Assembly (NCBI GenBank): GCA_035525455.1
Contig: DATLEF010000050.1
Location: 8,030 to 72,029 of the forward strand
Reading direction: 5' to 3'
DNA from: JAQGMV01 sp035525455
GTDB taxonomy: Bacteria; Pseudomonadota; Gammaproteobacteria; Burkholderiales; SG8-41
Length of the DNA stretch: 64,000 nucleotides
Shown here: positions 35,778-45,401 of the stretch, piece by piece
Layout of the letters: each line of letters begins with the position of its first letter
Position numbering within the stretch: the first letter of the stretch is position 1
The notes under the pieces: model-generated
Seen by the model: the letters and a program-made list of their open reading frames with translations, nothing else
What the model was told of the DNA's origin: nothing
Database searches by the model: none
Made by a program: the position numbers and the translations under genes

Positions 35778-37793
35778 ATGCAGACCGCTTTACGCACATG
35801 CGCACTGCTCTTCCTGCTGGCGTGCACGCCGGTGAGCGCGCGCCTCGTCTCGATGTCCATACAGTCGGTCGAGCCGTTCGCGCCCGGCACGACTTTCGGG
35901 CAGACCGGCGCGTACGAGCGTGTCAGAGGCGTATTCCGCGGTGAGATCGATCTGGCGGATCCGCGCAACCGCATCATCGCCAACCTCGACAAAGCGCCCC
36001 GCAACGCCGCGGGCAGAGTCGAGTACGAAGCCGATTTCTTCATGCTGCGTCCCGCCGATCCCGCCAAAGGCAAGGGCAAAATCGTCTACGACGTCACCAA
36101 CCGAGGCCGGCTGAGCTTCTTTCAGCGTTTTACCGATACACGCAGCCGCACCAACGATCCGCGCACCGCCGACGATGCGGGCAACGGGTTTCTCTTCGGC
36201 GATGGTTTTACGTTCGTGTGGAGCGGATGGGATCCCGACGCGCCCACGCGCGGCGGCGGGCTCTCGATGAAACCGATCGTCGCAACGAACGGCGGCGCCC
36301 CGATCGCTCACTCCATCCGCGAAGAGTTCGTGAGCGGCACGCGCGCCCGCGACGAAGGCGACGGCGGATCGCGAACCGAAGGCGCCGTGTTTCGCCTCAC
36401 CTACGAAGCCGCAACGCTCGACACCCAGCAAGCCAAGCTCACCGTCCGGCGGAGCGAAGGCGCGCCGCGCCGCGAGATTCCCGCGAGCGGCTGGGCGTTC
36501 GTGAACGAGCGTTCGATCCAGCTCCTGCCCGCGGGCACCGCGGCCGAAACAGGCTCCATTTACGAGCTGCATTACCGGGCAAAGAATCCGCGGGTCCTGG
36601 GTATCGGCATGGCGGCGACGCGCGACCTCGTGTCTTTCCTGCGCTACGGCAGTACCGACGTGAAAGGCTCGCCCAATCCCGCAGGGCCCGGAGTCAAGCG
36701 GGCGCTTGCAGTGGGCTCATCGCAAAGCGGGCGCTTCCTGCGCGATTTCGTGCGCGACGGCTTCAACCAGGACGAGGCCGCGCGTAAAGTATTCGACGGC
36801 GTCATGGCGCACACCGCCGGTGCGGGCGGCGTCTTTCTGAACGAAGAATTCGCGCAACCCAACCGCACGAGCACACAGCACGAGGATTACACCTTCCCCG
36901 AGAACACGTTCCCCTTCTCCACCGTGCGCATGCGCGATCCTGTGACGGGTAAGACCGCCGGGCTCTTCCGCAACGATGGCTTCGATCCGCTCTGGATCGA
37001 GACGAACACGCCGACCGAATTCTGGCAAAAAGGCGCATCGCTGCTCGTCACCGATCCGCTCGGCACTCAGGATGTCGAATTGCCTCCGAACGCGCGTTCG
37101 TATCTCTTTTCCGGAACCCAGCACGGCGGAACGTCATGGATGACCTCGGGGCGGGGCTCGTGCGTGAACGAGCGCAATACGCACAGCCCAACGGCGCTCC
37201 AGCGTGCGCTGTTCGTCGCGCTCGACCAATGGGTCGATGGCAAGCTCCCGCCGCCCTCGCACATGCCGCGCATCAAGGACGGCACGCTCGCAGCGGTCGC
37301 CAAGCTCGCATTTCCGGCGATACCCGGCGTGCAGGTGGCAAAACGGGTGAGCGAGATCGGCGTTATCAAAGACTGGACGAAGCCCGAGATCGACATGTCG
37401 AAGCCGTACCGCGTGCTCGTGCCGCAGATCGACGCGGATGGGAACGACGTCGCGGGCGTTCGGGCCCCCGACATCGCCGTGCCGGTTGCGACGTATACCG
37501 GCTGGAACCTGTACCGCTCACCGTTTCCCGAGAATGTCCTGTGCGATCGCGATGGCACTTACTCGCCGTTCGCGCGCACTCGTGCCGAGCGGGAAGCTCG
37601 AGGCGATCCACGGCCTTCGCTCGAGGAGCGCTATGGCAGCCATGAAAATTACGTGCGGCAGTACCAGGAGGCCGTGCAGCGCCTGGTGCGCGAGCGGCTT
37701 TTGCTGCCCGAAGATGCCGACCGTTACATGGCTCGTGTGAAGGGCACCGAGTTCGCGCAGCTATTCGATAAATCAGTCGTGGGTGCGCGATGA
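35778..37793 (+). CDS. Secreted alpha/beta-hydrolase domain protein
   Basis: 671 aa from the ATG at 35778 with GGAG upstream. Signal peptide (about 1-23, LLFLLACTPVSA) suggests export. The nucleophile elbow is GSSQSGRFLRDF; flanking segments (YDVTNRGR, FGDGFTFVWSGWDPD, HTAGAGGVFLNEEF) match the large alpha/beta-hydrolase-domain family of proteobacteria of unknown substrate. Its stop overlaps the next start (ATGA), so it is co-translated with the LLM monooxygenase. Confidence 0.85.
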   Translation: MQTALRTCALLFLLACTPVSARLVSMSIQSVEPFAPGTTFGQTGAYERVRGVFRGEIDLADPRNRIIANLDKAPRNAAGRVEYEADFFMLRPADPAKGKGKIVYDVTNRGRLSFFQRFTDTRSRTNDPRTADDAGNGFLFGDGFTFVWSGWDPDAPTRGGGLSMKPIVATNGGAPIAHSIREEFVSGTRARDEGDGGSRTEGAVFRLTYEAATLDTQQAKLTVRRSEGAPRREIPASGWAFVNERSIQLLPAGTAAETGSIYELHYRAKNPRVLGIGMAATRDLVSFLRYGSTDVKGSPNPAGPGVKRALAVGSSQSGRFLRDFVRDGFNQDEAARKVFDGVMAHTAGAGGVFLNEEFAQPNRTSTQHEDYTFPENTFPFSTVRMRDPVTGKTAGLFRNDGFDPLWIETNTPTEFWQKGASLLVTDPLGTQDVELPPNARSYLFSGTQHGGTSWMTSGRGSCVNERNTHSPTALQRALFVALDQWVDGKLPPPSHMPRIKDGTLAAVAKLAFPAIPGVQVAKRVSEIGVIKDWTKPEIDMSKPYRVLVPQIDADGNDVAGVRAPDIAVPVATYTGWNLYRSPFPENVLCDRDGTYSPFARTRAEREARGDPRPSLEERYGSHENYVRQYQEAVQRLVRERLLLPEDADRYMARVKGTEFAQLFDKSVVGAR

Positions 37794-38878
37794 AGCTCGG
37801 TTACTTCACAATGCCGATACACCCCGCTGCGCGAAACTATACCCAGACGCTGAAAGAAGACCGCGAGGCCGTGCTGCTCGCAGACAAGCTGGGTTACGTC
37901 GAAGCGTTCATCGGCGAGCACACGACCGACATCTGCGAAACGATACCGTCGTGTCTCTCGTTCATCGCGAGCCTCGTCCACGACACGAAGCAGATTCGTC
38001 TCGGACCGGGCACGCTCAATCTGCCGAACAGCCATCCGGCGCAACTCGCGGCGCACGTGGCGATGATCGACCACATGCTCGAAGGCCGCTTCATCCTCGG
38101 CATAGGGCCGGGGGGGTTGCGCTCGGACTGGGAAGTTTTCGGCAACCTCGACGCGGACAGGAACGCCATGTTCGTCGAGTGCATCGACCACATGCTCGCG
38201 ATCTGGGCGGGAGACGCGCCGTACGACATCGAAGGCAAGTTCTGGAACATCAGCACGAAGAGGACGTTGCTGCGCGAAGCCGGACAGGGAGTCTTTCTCA
38301 AGCTCTATCAGAAGCCGCTTCCGGAGATCGTCGTCACGGTGGTCGTTCCGGCCTCGCGCGGGCTCACCGCGGCGGCGTCGCGCGGCTGGCACCCGATCTC
38401 CGCCAATTTCATCCACCCGCACTGGGTTGCGACGCACTGGCCAGCCTACAAGGAAGGCTGCGAGCGCGGCGGTCATGCGATTCGCGGCGAGGATTGGCGT
38501 GTCGCGCGGAGCATTTTCGTCGCCGACGACGAGGCTACGGCGCGGCGTTATGCGCTCGACCCGAATGGTGCGTACGGGTTTTACTTCTGGAACCTGATGA
38601 CCAAGCGCCGAGCGCGCGGCGCGCTCGACACGTTCAAACACGACCTCGCGATGTCGGATGCCGATTGCACTCTCGATTACGTGCTGAATCACCTGCCGAT
38701 TTACGGCACGCCTGAGAGTGTCGCGGAGCAGATCGTCTCATTGCGTCAGGCAGGCGGGCCGTTCGGTACGTTGCTGTACGTGGGACACGACTGGGCAGAT
38801 GCCGCCCTCGCCAGGCGCTCGATGGAGCTGATGGCGAACGAGGTCATGCCTCGGGTTAACCGATCGTTAGGAGAGTGA
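37790..38878 (+). CDS. LLM-class flavin-dependent oxidoreductase
   Basis: 362 aa bacterial-luciferase-like TIM barrel: LGYVEAFIGEHTTD, LGPGTLNLPNSHPAQLA, LGIGPGGLRSDWEVFG and the C-terminal YGTPESVAEQIVSLRQ are characteristic. Such enzymes use reduced flavin to hydroxylate or cleave small organics, usually with a separate flavin reductase, which is not seen nearby. Coupled to the upstream secreted hydrolase. Confidence 0.9.
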   Translation: MKLGYFTMPIHPAARNYTQTLKEDREAVLLADKLGYVEAFIGEHTTDICETIPSCLSFIASLVHDTKQIRLGPGTLNLPNSHPAQLAAHVAMIDHMLEGRFILGIGPGGLRSDWEVFGNLDADRNAMFVECIDHMLAIWAGDAPYDIEGKFWNISTKRTLLREAGQGVFLKLYQKPLPEIVVTVVVPASRGLTAAASRGWHPISANFIHPHWVATHWPAYKEGCERGGHAIRGEDWRVARSIFVADDEATARRYALDPNGAYGFYFWNLMTKRRARGALDTFKHDLAMSDADCTLDYVLNHLPIYGTPESVAEQIVSLRQAGGPFGTLLYVGHDWADAALARRSMELMANEVMPRVNRSLGE

Positions 38879-38911
38879 GCGGCCGACCTCTGTCACTCCA
38901 AGAAAAGCGGC

Positions 38912-39082
38912 CTAATACGGCAGCCTCAACCGGGTAGCGCGCTGCAAGACGAGTTCTTCGTGAGCCGGAGCGCTGGATAGTACCGGGCCGTCTACCTGTG
39001 GATCAGTGGACACCGGCGCGCCCGCGCACCCCTGCATCAGCAGCAGACCGTGCATTACACAGAGCAGCAGCAATCTGCCCAT
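38912..39082 (-). CDS. Small lipoprotein (56 aa)
   Basis: ATG at 39082, 7-8 nt after AAAGGA, opens 56 codons to a TAG at 38912-38914. The N-terminus MGRLLLLCVMHGLLLMQGC is a lipoprotein signal with lipobox LMQGC (cysteine 19) followed by AGAP. The mature part is only 38 residues and ends in a short basic tail (LQRATRLRLPY). It follows the BON-protein gene on the same strand and fills most of the 270-bp gap after the LLM gene. Family not recognised. Confidence 0.65.
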   Translation of the reverse strand: MGRLLLLCVMHGLLLMQGCAGAPVSTDPQVDGPVLSSAPAHEELVLQRATRLRLPY

Positions 39083-39150
39083 GAAAATCCTTTCCCACCG
39101 ATGGCGGTGGCGCGCACGACTTCGTGCGCGCCACCCGCGAATGGCAACAA

Positions 39151-39501
39151 CTACCGCGTGGCGCCTACGTTGCCGATGATGGTGCCGCCGACCTGAATGT
39201 CGTTCTGGACCGTAACCACCCCTTTGGCAGCCTTCGCGATGCCTTCGGCGCGTTCAGCCTCTTCCTGGGTCGGGACGATACCCGATAAGCGCACCCTGCC
39301 CTTGATAGACCGGACGTGGATATTCGCCGCGTTTGCCCGGTCCTCCTTGGCGAGCTCGGCCTTTATCCGCTTCTGCACGGCCGCATCGCTGTATTCCCTG
39401 GATTCCGCGTTGGGCTTGGCCCGGCGATCCGCCGCATAGCTTGCGAGCGGCACGCACAGCAGTGCGAGCAATACATACCGCAGAAATGTCGTAGTAGGCA
39501 T
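39151..39501 (-). CDS. Periplasmic BON-domain protein
   Basis: 116 aa from the ATG at 39501, preceded by GCGGAGGAAA. Signal peptide cleaved after ASYA (about residue 23), then one BON domain (about 40-107, DAAVQKRIKAELAKED ... VRLSGIVPTQEEAERAEGIA). BON domains associate with membranes or phospholipid. Open frame continues far upstream to 39864 but into the uvrA coding region and lacks a start signal. Divergent from uvrA. Confidence 0.85.
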   Translation of the reverse strand: MPTTTFLRYVLLALLCVPLASYAADRRAKPNAESREYSDAAVQKRIKAELAKEDRANAANIHVRSIKGRVRLSGIVPTQEEAERAEGIAKAAKGVVTVQNDIQVGGTIIGNVGATR

Positions 39502-39673
39502 CCGTTTCCTCCGCTTGAGCTGACCCCGAATCGGGTCTTTGACCGCACAGCGAAAAATGTGCCTACCAGCCTCGAAGGCCGCTGGCGATACCCGCAAACG
39601 GGTAGAATGGTGACTCTCGTTTCGCGAGCCTTTCCGGCCGCGGTTCCGTTCATCTCTCACCATTTTTTCTGCC

Positions 39674-42600
39674 ATGCCCGAATCCGGCGGCAAGCCCGCT
39701 GCTATCGCCGTTCCCGTCACCTCGAACGTGGTGCCGTCTGAGAAGCCTGCCCCGCGCGACACGATCGTCATTCGCGGCGCGCGCCAGAACAACCTCAAGA
39801 ACCTCACCCTCGAGCTGCCGGCGAATGAGCTCATCGTAGTCACGGGCGTTTCGGGCAGCGGCAAATCGTCGCTCGTGTTCGATACGCTCTACGCCGAAGG
39901 CCAGCGGCGTTACGTCGAGACATTCTCGCCCTACGCACGGCAGTTCCTCGATCGCATGGACAAGCCGCAGGTCGACGCGATCGAAGGCATACCCCCGGCC
40001 ATCGCCATCGATCAGACGAACCCGGTGCGCACGTCGCGCTCGACGGTCGGCACGATGACGGAGCTGAACGACCACCTGAAGCTCCTCTACGCGCGCGCGG
40101 CCGAGCTCTGCTGCCTCGGATGCGGTGCGCCCGTGCGCCGCGACACGCCTGACACGATCGAAGCCGAAGTGAGCGCGCGCGCAGCCGCAGCGGGCGATCC
40201 GCGGCTCGTACTGACTTTTCCAGTGCCGGTGCCCAAGAACTTTTCCGAGACCGAAGTGAAGGCGCTGCTCGAGCAGCAAGGCTACACGCGGATACACGCC
40301 AAGCAGGGGCGCACCATCGAAGTCGTGCAGGACCGGTTCCGCCGCAGCAGCGTCGAGCGCGGGCGCTTCATCGAAGCGGTCGAAGCGGCGCTCCGCGTCG
40401 GTCAGGGGCGCGTGAGTGTGCACGCCGAAGGCGGCTCCGCGTGGAAGTTTTCGTCCGATCTTCACTGCCCCGATTGCGACATCCATTACCAGGAGCCGAC
40501 GCCGAGTCTCTTCTCGTTCAATTCCCCGCTCGGCGCGTGCGAAACATGCCGCGGCTTCGGGCGTGTGATCGGCCTCGATTTCGGGCTCGTCGTGCCGGAC
40601 GAAGCGAAAACCTTGCGCGAAGGCGCAGTGAGGCCGTGGCAGACCGCGTCATACAGGGAATGCCAGGACGACCTCGTTCAGTACGCAAAAAAACGCCGCA
40701 TTCCACTCGATACGCCGTGGCGCGAGCTCTCGCCGGAAGTACGCCGCTGGGTGCTCGAAGGCGAGCCTGAATGGAAAAGCTGGCGCAAATCCTGGCCCGG
40801 CACGTGGTACGGCGTCGCGGTTTTTTTCCAGTGGCTGGAGACCAAAGCCTACAAGATGCACGTGCGCGTGCTGCTCTCGAAATATCGCGCCTATACGCCG
40901 TGCACGAGCTGCGGCGGCTCGCGCCTCAAAAGCGAAGCGCAGGCGTGGCGGCTGGGCGCCGCTGATAACGCGAACGCCGTCCTCGCGCCGCAGCAGCGGG
41001 TCATGCCGATGGGGGCGAAGTTCGACGGCGCCGTCCTTGCGCGCTTGCCGGGTCTGACTGTGCACGATCTCATGCTCCTGCCCATCGCGCGCGTCCGCAC
41101 GTTCATCGATGCGCTCTCGCTGCCGAAACCGATCGACGACGCAACCGACTTGCTGCTCACCGAGATCCGCGCACGCCTGGGATACCTGTGCGAAGTCGGA
41201 CTGGGCTATCTCACGCTCGACCGCCAGTCGCGCACCCTCTCCGGTGGCGAGGTGCAGCGCATCAATCTCACCACCGCGCTCGGCACCTCGCTCGTCAACA
41301 CGCTGTTCGTGCTCGACGAGCCTTCCATCGGACTGCATCCCCGCGACATGGGACGCGTGATCGAAGTCATGCACAAGCTGCGCGATGCCGGCAACTCGCT
41401 CGTGGTGGTCGAGCACGATCCGCAGATCATGCTCGCGGCCGACCGCCTACTCGATATGGGACCGGGACCGGGCGAGCGTGGCGGCGAAATCGTGTACTTC
41501 GGAGCCGCCCAGGCAATTCGCAGCGCGCCTCAATCGCTGACCGGAGACTATCTTGCGGGACGCAAGCACGTCGGCGGCGCTGCACGCGATCCGGTCCTGA
41601 CACAAACCTCGACCGCCGACAGCATCGAGATCATCGGCGCGGCCGAGCACAACCTGAAGGCCGTCGACGTTCGAATTCCGTTGCAGCGCCTGGTGTGTGT
41701 CACGGGCGTTTCAGGCTCGGGCAAGTCGACCCTGGTTCAGGACGTGCTGTACACCGCGCTGCTGAAGGCTAAAGGCAAACCGACCGAAGCGCCGGGCAAA
41801 CACGAGCGGATCGCGGGCGCGGAGAAAATTTCAGATGTGGTGCTGGTCGACCAATCGCCGATCGGCCGCACGACGCGCTCGAATCCGGCGAGCTATGTCG
41901 GCGCATTCGACTGCATCCGAAAGCTGTTCGTGCAGCAGCCGCTCGCGAAGGAACGTCAGTACACACCGGGCACGTTCAGCTTCAATTCAGGCAATGGCCG
42001 CTGTCCCACGTGCAGCGGCAACGGTTTCGAGCACGTCGAAATGCAGTTTCTGTCGGACGTGTATCTGCGCTGCCCCGATTGCAACGGCCGGCGCTACCGC
42101 GACGAAATACTCGAAGTGAAGCTCGACGGACGCTCGATCGCCGATGTCCTGGATATGACGGTGTCCGAAGCGCTCGCCTTTTTCGCATCGAATTCCGACG
42201 TGCAGCGCGTACTGCAACCGCTGGCGGACGTCGGTCTCGATTACCTCAAGCTCGGCCAGCCCGTGCCGACGCTCTCCGGCGGTGAAGCGCAGCGCCTGAA
42301 GCTGGCCGGACATTTGGCCGGTGCGGCGGCAACAGCCCGGCCATCGCGGCGAACGCCGGGATCCAGCGAGCTGGGATCGCTGTTCCTGTTCGACGAGCCC
42401 ACGACGGGACTTCATTTCGAAGACATCGCGAAGCTGCTCAAAGCACTGCGCAAGCTCCTCGACGCCGGTCACTCGCTCGTGGTCATCGAGCACAACCTCG
42501 ACTTGATACGCGCCGCCGATTGGCTGATCGATATGGGACCCGAAGGCGGCGACGCGGGCGGAGAAATCGTTGCCGCAGGAACTGCCGCCGAGATCATGGC

Positions 42601-45388
42601 GAGTCCGACGTCGCATACGGGCAAGGCGCTGCGCGAGTATGAAGCAGCACTGAGCGCTACTCAGACGCCCATCGTCTTTCGCAATGTTCAGAAGGCCCAC
42701 GGTGAACGGGCACGGGGCAATGGAAACATCTGCGTGCATAACGCACGCGAGCACAATCTCAAGTCGCTACACGTCGAGATCCCGCGCGGCAAGTTCACTG
42801 TCATCACCGGCGTCTCGGGTTCCGGTAAGTCGACTCTCGCCTTCGACATCCTCTTTGCCGAAGGGCAGCGTCGCTACCTCGAATCGCTGAACGCGTACGC
42901 GCGGCAGTTCGTGCAGACTGCATCGCGCCCTGACGTCGATGCGATTTTCGGAATACCGCCGACCGTTGCGATCGAACAGCGCACGAGCCGCGGCGGCCGC
43001 AAGAGCACCGTCGCGACGCTCACCGAGATCTATCACTTCCTGCGCCTGCTGTACGTGAAGCTCGGCACGCAGTATTGCCCCGAGTGCGACGTCGCAATCG
43101 AGCCGCAGACGATCGACAGCATCGTCGCCAACATCATGCGCGACTATCGCGGCGAGCGCGTCGGTTTGCTTGCACCGCTCGTCGTGAACCGTAAAGGCAT
43201 CTACACCGATCTGGCGAAATGGGCGCGCGGTAAAGGCTATACGCACTTGCGCGTCGACGGCGCGTTCGTCCCGGTGCAGCCGTTCCCGCGCCTCGCGCGT
43301 TTCATCGAGCACAGTATCGAGCTGCCCGTCGCCGAACTGCGCGTCACACCCGAAAACGAGGCGCAGTTGCGCGAAGACCTCCGTGCGGCGCTGGAGCTCG
43401 GCAAAGGCGTCGTGCACATCATCGATGGGCTCGATACGCTGGAGCGCGCAGTCGAAGCCCAGGACGCAGCGCTCGCGCAGATGAGCGAATCGGTGTACTC
43501 GGTCAATCGCGCATGCCCATCGTGCTCGCGCAGCTTTCCCGAGCTCGATCCGCGGCTCTTTTCCTTCAACTCGAAACACGGCTGGTGCGCGGCGTGTTAC
43601 GGAACGGGGCTGCAGATCGACGAAGTCGGCTGGGACGAAGAACGCCAGAAGACGGGCGCCGAGGATCATGTGCTCGATTCCTGGCTCGAATGGCTCGAGA
43701 TCGATGAGAAGTGTCCGCAGTGCGAAGGCAGGCGACTCAATCGCGAAGCGCTCGCCGTGCGCTACCGCGGAAAATCGATAGCCGAATTGACGGCTCTCCC
43801 CGTCGCTTCGCTCTCACAATTTTTCAACGACGTCTCAATGGCCGGGCGTGAGGCGGAAATCGCGCGCGACATCGTGCCCGAGCTCTGCAGCCGCCTGAGC
43901 TTCCTCGATCATGTGGGACTGGACTACCTCGCGCTCGACCGCGCCGCGCCGACGTTGTCGGGCGGCGAAGCGCAGCGCATACGCCTCGCGGCCCAGCTCG
44001 GCTCGAACCTGCGCGGCGTGTGCTACATACTCGACGAGCCGACGATCGGGCTGCACCCGCGCGACAATCGCGTGCTGCTCGACACGCTTGCTGCGCTCGA
44101 AGCGAAAGGCAACACGTTGATCGTCGTCGAGCACGACGAGGAAACGATACGCCGCGCCGCGCACGTGATCGATCTGGGGCCCGGCGCGGGCAAGCGCGGC
44201 GGCGAGCTGACGGCGGAAGGCAGCGCCGACGATCTCATGCGCAACCCCGCGTCGGTCACGGGCCGCTTTCTCGCTCATCCTTTGCTCCATCCGCTGCACC
44301 CGCCGCGAACGGTCGGCACAGCGACACCCGCGCTTGAAATCAGCGCCGCCGCTTTGCACAACCTGAAGAAGCTCGACGTGCGCGTGCCGCTCGGGCGTCT
44401 GGTCGTCATCACAGGCGTTTCGGGCTCGGGAAAATCCACGCTCGCCCGCGACGTGCTGCACGACAACCTTGTGCAGCTCGTCGGCGAAGAGCGTAGCAGG
44501 AAAAAACCCCGGCTCACCGGCTGCCGTGCGATCTCGGGCTGGCAAACTGTCGGCCGCGTGCTCGAAGTCGATCAGACGCCGATCGGCAAGACTCCGCGTT
44601 CGTGTCCCGCGACCTACGTCGGATTCTGGGACGGGGTGCGGCGCCTCTTTGCGGAAACGACCGAAGCGCGCATGCGCGGCTATACCGCCAGCCGCTTTTC
44701 GTTCAATACCAGCGGCGGACGCTGCGACGCGTGCGAAGGCCAGGGTGTGAAGCGCATCGAAATGAGCTTCCTGCCCGACGTGCGAGTGCCGTGCGAAGTA
44801 TGCACGAGCGCGCGCTTCAACGCCGAGACGCTCGCCGTGCGCTTCAAGGGGCGCTCGATCGGCGACGTGCTCGCGATGAGCGTGGACGAAGCGGTCGAAT
44901 TCTTCTCGGCGCATCGCGCTATCCATCATTGCCTGCGGCTGTTGCAGGACGTCGGTCTCGGGTATCTCACGCTGGGCCAGCAAAGCCCGACGCTCTCGGG
45001 CGGAGAAGCGCAGCGCATCAAACTGGTCACGGAGCTCGCGAAAGTACGCACTGATGCGGGTGACAGGCCCGGACGCGCGGGCGTGAACAAGCACACGCTG
45101 TACGTGCTCGACGAGCCCACCGTGGGCTTGCACATGGCAGACGTCGAAAAGCTGATTCACGTCCTGCACCGGCTGGTCGATGCCGGCAACAGCGTCATCG
45201 TGATCGAGCACAATCTCGACGTGATCGCAGAGGCCGACTGGATACTCGATCTGGGGCCCGAAGGCGGCGACGGCGGCGGACGCATCGTCGCGCAGGGCTC
45301 GCCGCAGGACATCGCGAAGTCATCCGGCGCCTCACACACAGCGCGCATCGTGAGCGAGTTTCTCGCGCAGCGCTCACGCTCTACATAA
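39674..45388 (+). CDS. uvrA: Tandem (double-length) UvrA excinuclease subunit A
   Basis: 1904 aa, about twice the usual 940. It consists of two complete UvrA-like halves (about 1-1010 and 1011-1904). Four ATPase cassettes are present: Walker A GVSGSGKS near residues 58, 678, 1046 and 1581; four LSGGE(A/V)QR signatures; four DEP Walker B motifs (VLDEPSIGLHPRD, LFDEPTTGLH, ILDEPTIGLHPRD, VLDEPTVGLH). Each half keeps its zinc-binding cysteine pairs and FSFN segments. No stop or frameshift separates the halves. UvrA normally dimerises, so this chain could be a built-in dimer. Double-length UvrA proteins are, as I recall, known in other Proteobacteria. Whether a normal uvrA exists elsewhere cannot be seen. 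Confidence 0.93.
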   Translation: MPESGGKPAAIAVPVTSNVVPSEKPAPRDTIVIRGARQNNLKNLTLELPANELIVVTGVSGSGKSSLVFDTLYAEGQRRYVETFSPYARQFLDRMDKPQVDAIEGIPPAIAIDQTNPVRTSRSTVGTMTELNDHLKLLYARAAELCCLGCGAPVRRDTPDTIEAEVSARAAAAGDPRLVLTFPVPVPKNFSETEVKALLEQQGYTRIHAKQGRTIEVVQDRFRRSSVERGRFIEAVEAALRVGQGRVSVHAEGGSAWKFSSDLHCPDCDIHYQEPTPSLFSFNSPLGACETCRGFGRVIGLDFGLVVPDEAKTLREGAVRPWQTASYRECQDDLVQYAKKRRIPLDTPWRELSPEVRRWVLEGEPEWKSWRKSWPGTWYGVAVFFQWLETKAYKMHVRVLLSKYRAYTPCTSCGGSRLKSEAQAWRLGAADNANAVLAPQQRVMPMGAKFDGAVLARLPGLTVHDLMLLPIARVRTFIDALSLPKPIDDATDLLLTEIRARLGYLCEVGLGYLTLDRQSRTLSGGEVQRINLTTALGTSLVNTLFVLDEPSIGLHPRDMGRVIEVMHKLRDAGNSLVVVEHDPQIMLAADRLLDMGPGPGERGGEIVYFGAAQAIRSAPQSLTGDYLAGRKHVGGAARDPVLTQTSTADSIEIIGAAEHNLKAVDVRIPLQRLVCVTGVSGSGKSTLVQDVLYTALLKAKGKPTEAPGKHERIAGAEKISDVVLVDQSPIGRTTRSNPASYVGAFDCIRKLFVQQPLAKERQYTPGTFSFNSGNGRCPTCSGNGFEHVEMQFLSDVYLRCPDCNGRRYRDEILEVKLDGRSIADVLDMTVSEALAFFASNSDVQRVLQPLADVGLDYLKLGQPVPTLSGGEAQRLKLAGHLAGAAATARPSRRTPGSSELGSLFLFDEPTTGLHFEDIAKLLKALRKLLDAGHSLVVIEHNLDLIRAADWLIDMGPEGGDAGGEIVAAGTAAEIMASPTSHTGKALREYEAALSATQTPIVFRNVQKAHGERARGNGNICVHNAREHNLKSLHVEIPRGKFTVITGVSGSGKSTLAFDILFAEGQRRYLESLNAYARQFVQTASRPDVDAIFGIPPTVAIEQRTSRGGRKSTVATLTEIYHFLRLLYVKLGTQYCPECDVAIEPQTIDSIVANIMRDYRGERVGLLAPLVVNRKGIYTDLAKWARGKGYTHLRVDGAFVPVQPFPRLARFIEHSIELPVAELRVTPENEAQLREDLRAALELGKGVVHIIDGLDTLERAVEAQDAALAQMSESVYSVNRACPSCSRSFPELDPRLFSFNSKHGWCAACYGTGLQIDEVGWDEERQKTGAEDHVLDSWLEWLEIDEKCPQCEGRRLNREALAVRYRGKSIAELTALPVASLSQFFNDVSMAGREAEIARDIVPELCSRLSFLDHVGLDYLALDRAAPTLSGGEAQRIRLAAQLGSNLRGVCYILDEPTIGLHPRDNRVLLDTLAALEAKGNTLIVVEHDEETIRRAAHVIDLGPGAGKRGGELTAEGSADDLMRNPASVTGRFLAHPLLHPLHPPRTVGTATPALEISAAALHNLKKLDVRVPLGRLVVITGVSGSGKSTLARDVLHDNLVQLVGEERSRKKPRLTGCRAISGWQTVGRVLEVDQTPIGKTPRSCPATYVGFWDGVRRLFAETTEARMRGYTASRFSFNTSGGRCDACEGQGVKRIEMSFLPDVRVPCEVCTSARFNAETLAVRFKGRSIGDVLAMSVDEAVEFFSAHRAIHHCLRLLQDVGLGYLTLGQQSPTLSGGEAQRIKLVTELAKVRTDAGDRPGRAGVNKHTLYVLDEPTVGLHMADVEKLIHVLHRLVDAGNSVIVIEHNLDVIAEADWILDLGPEGGDGGGRIVAQGSPQDIAKSSGASHTARIVSEFLAQRSRST

Positions 45389-45401
45389 TCAGGGGTCCTG
45401 T

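Noticed and set aside
43835..45211. 458-codon open frame on the minus strand opposite uvrA, and similar long antisense frames across the window
   Set aside because: GC-rich coding sequence leaves antisense frames open; the translations are rich in R, H, A and D with no domain, and no RBS precedes them.
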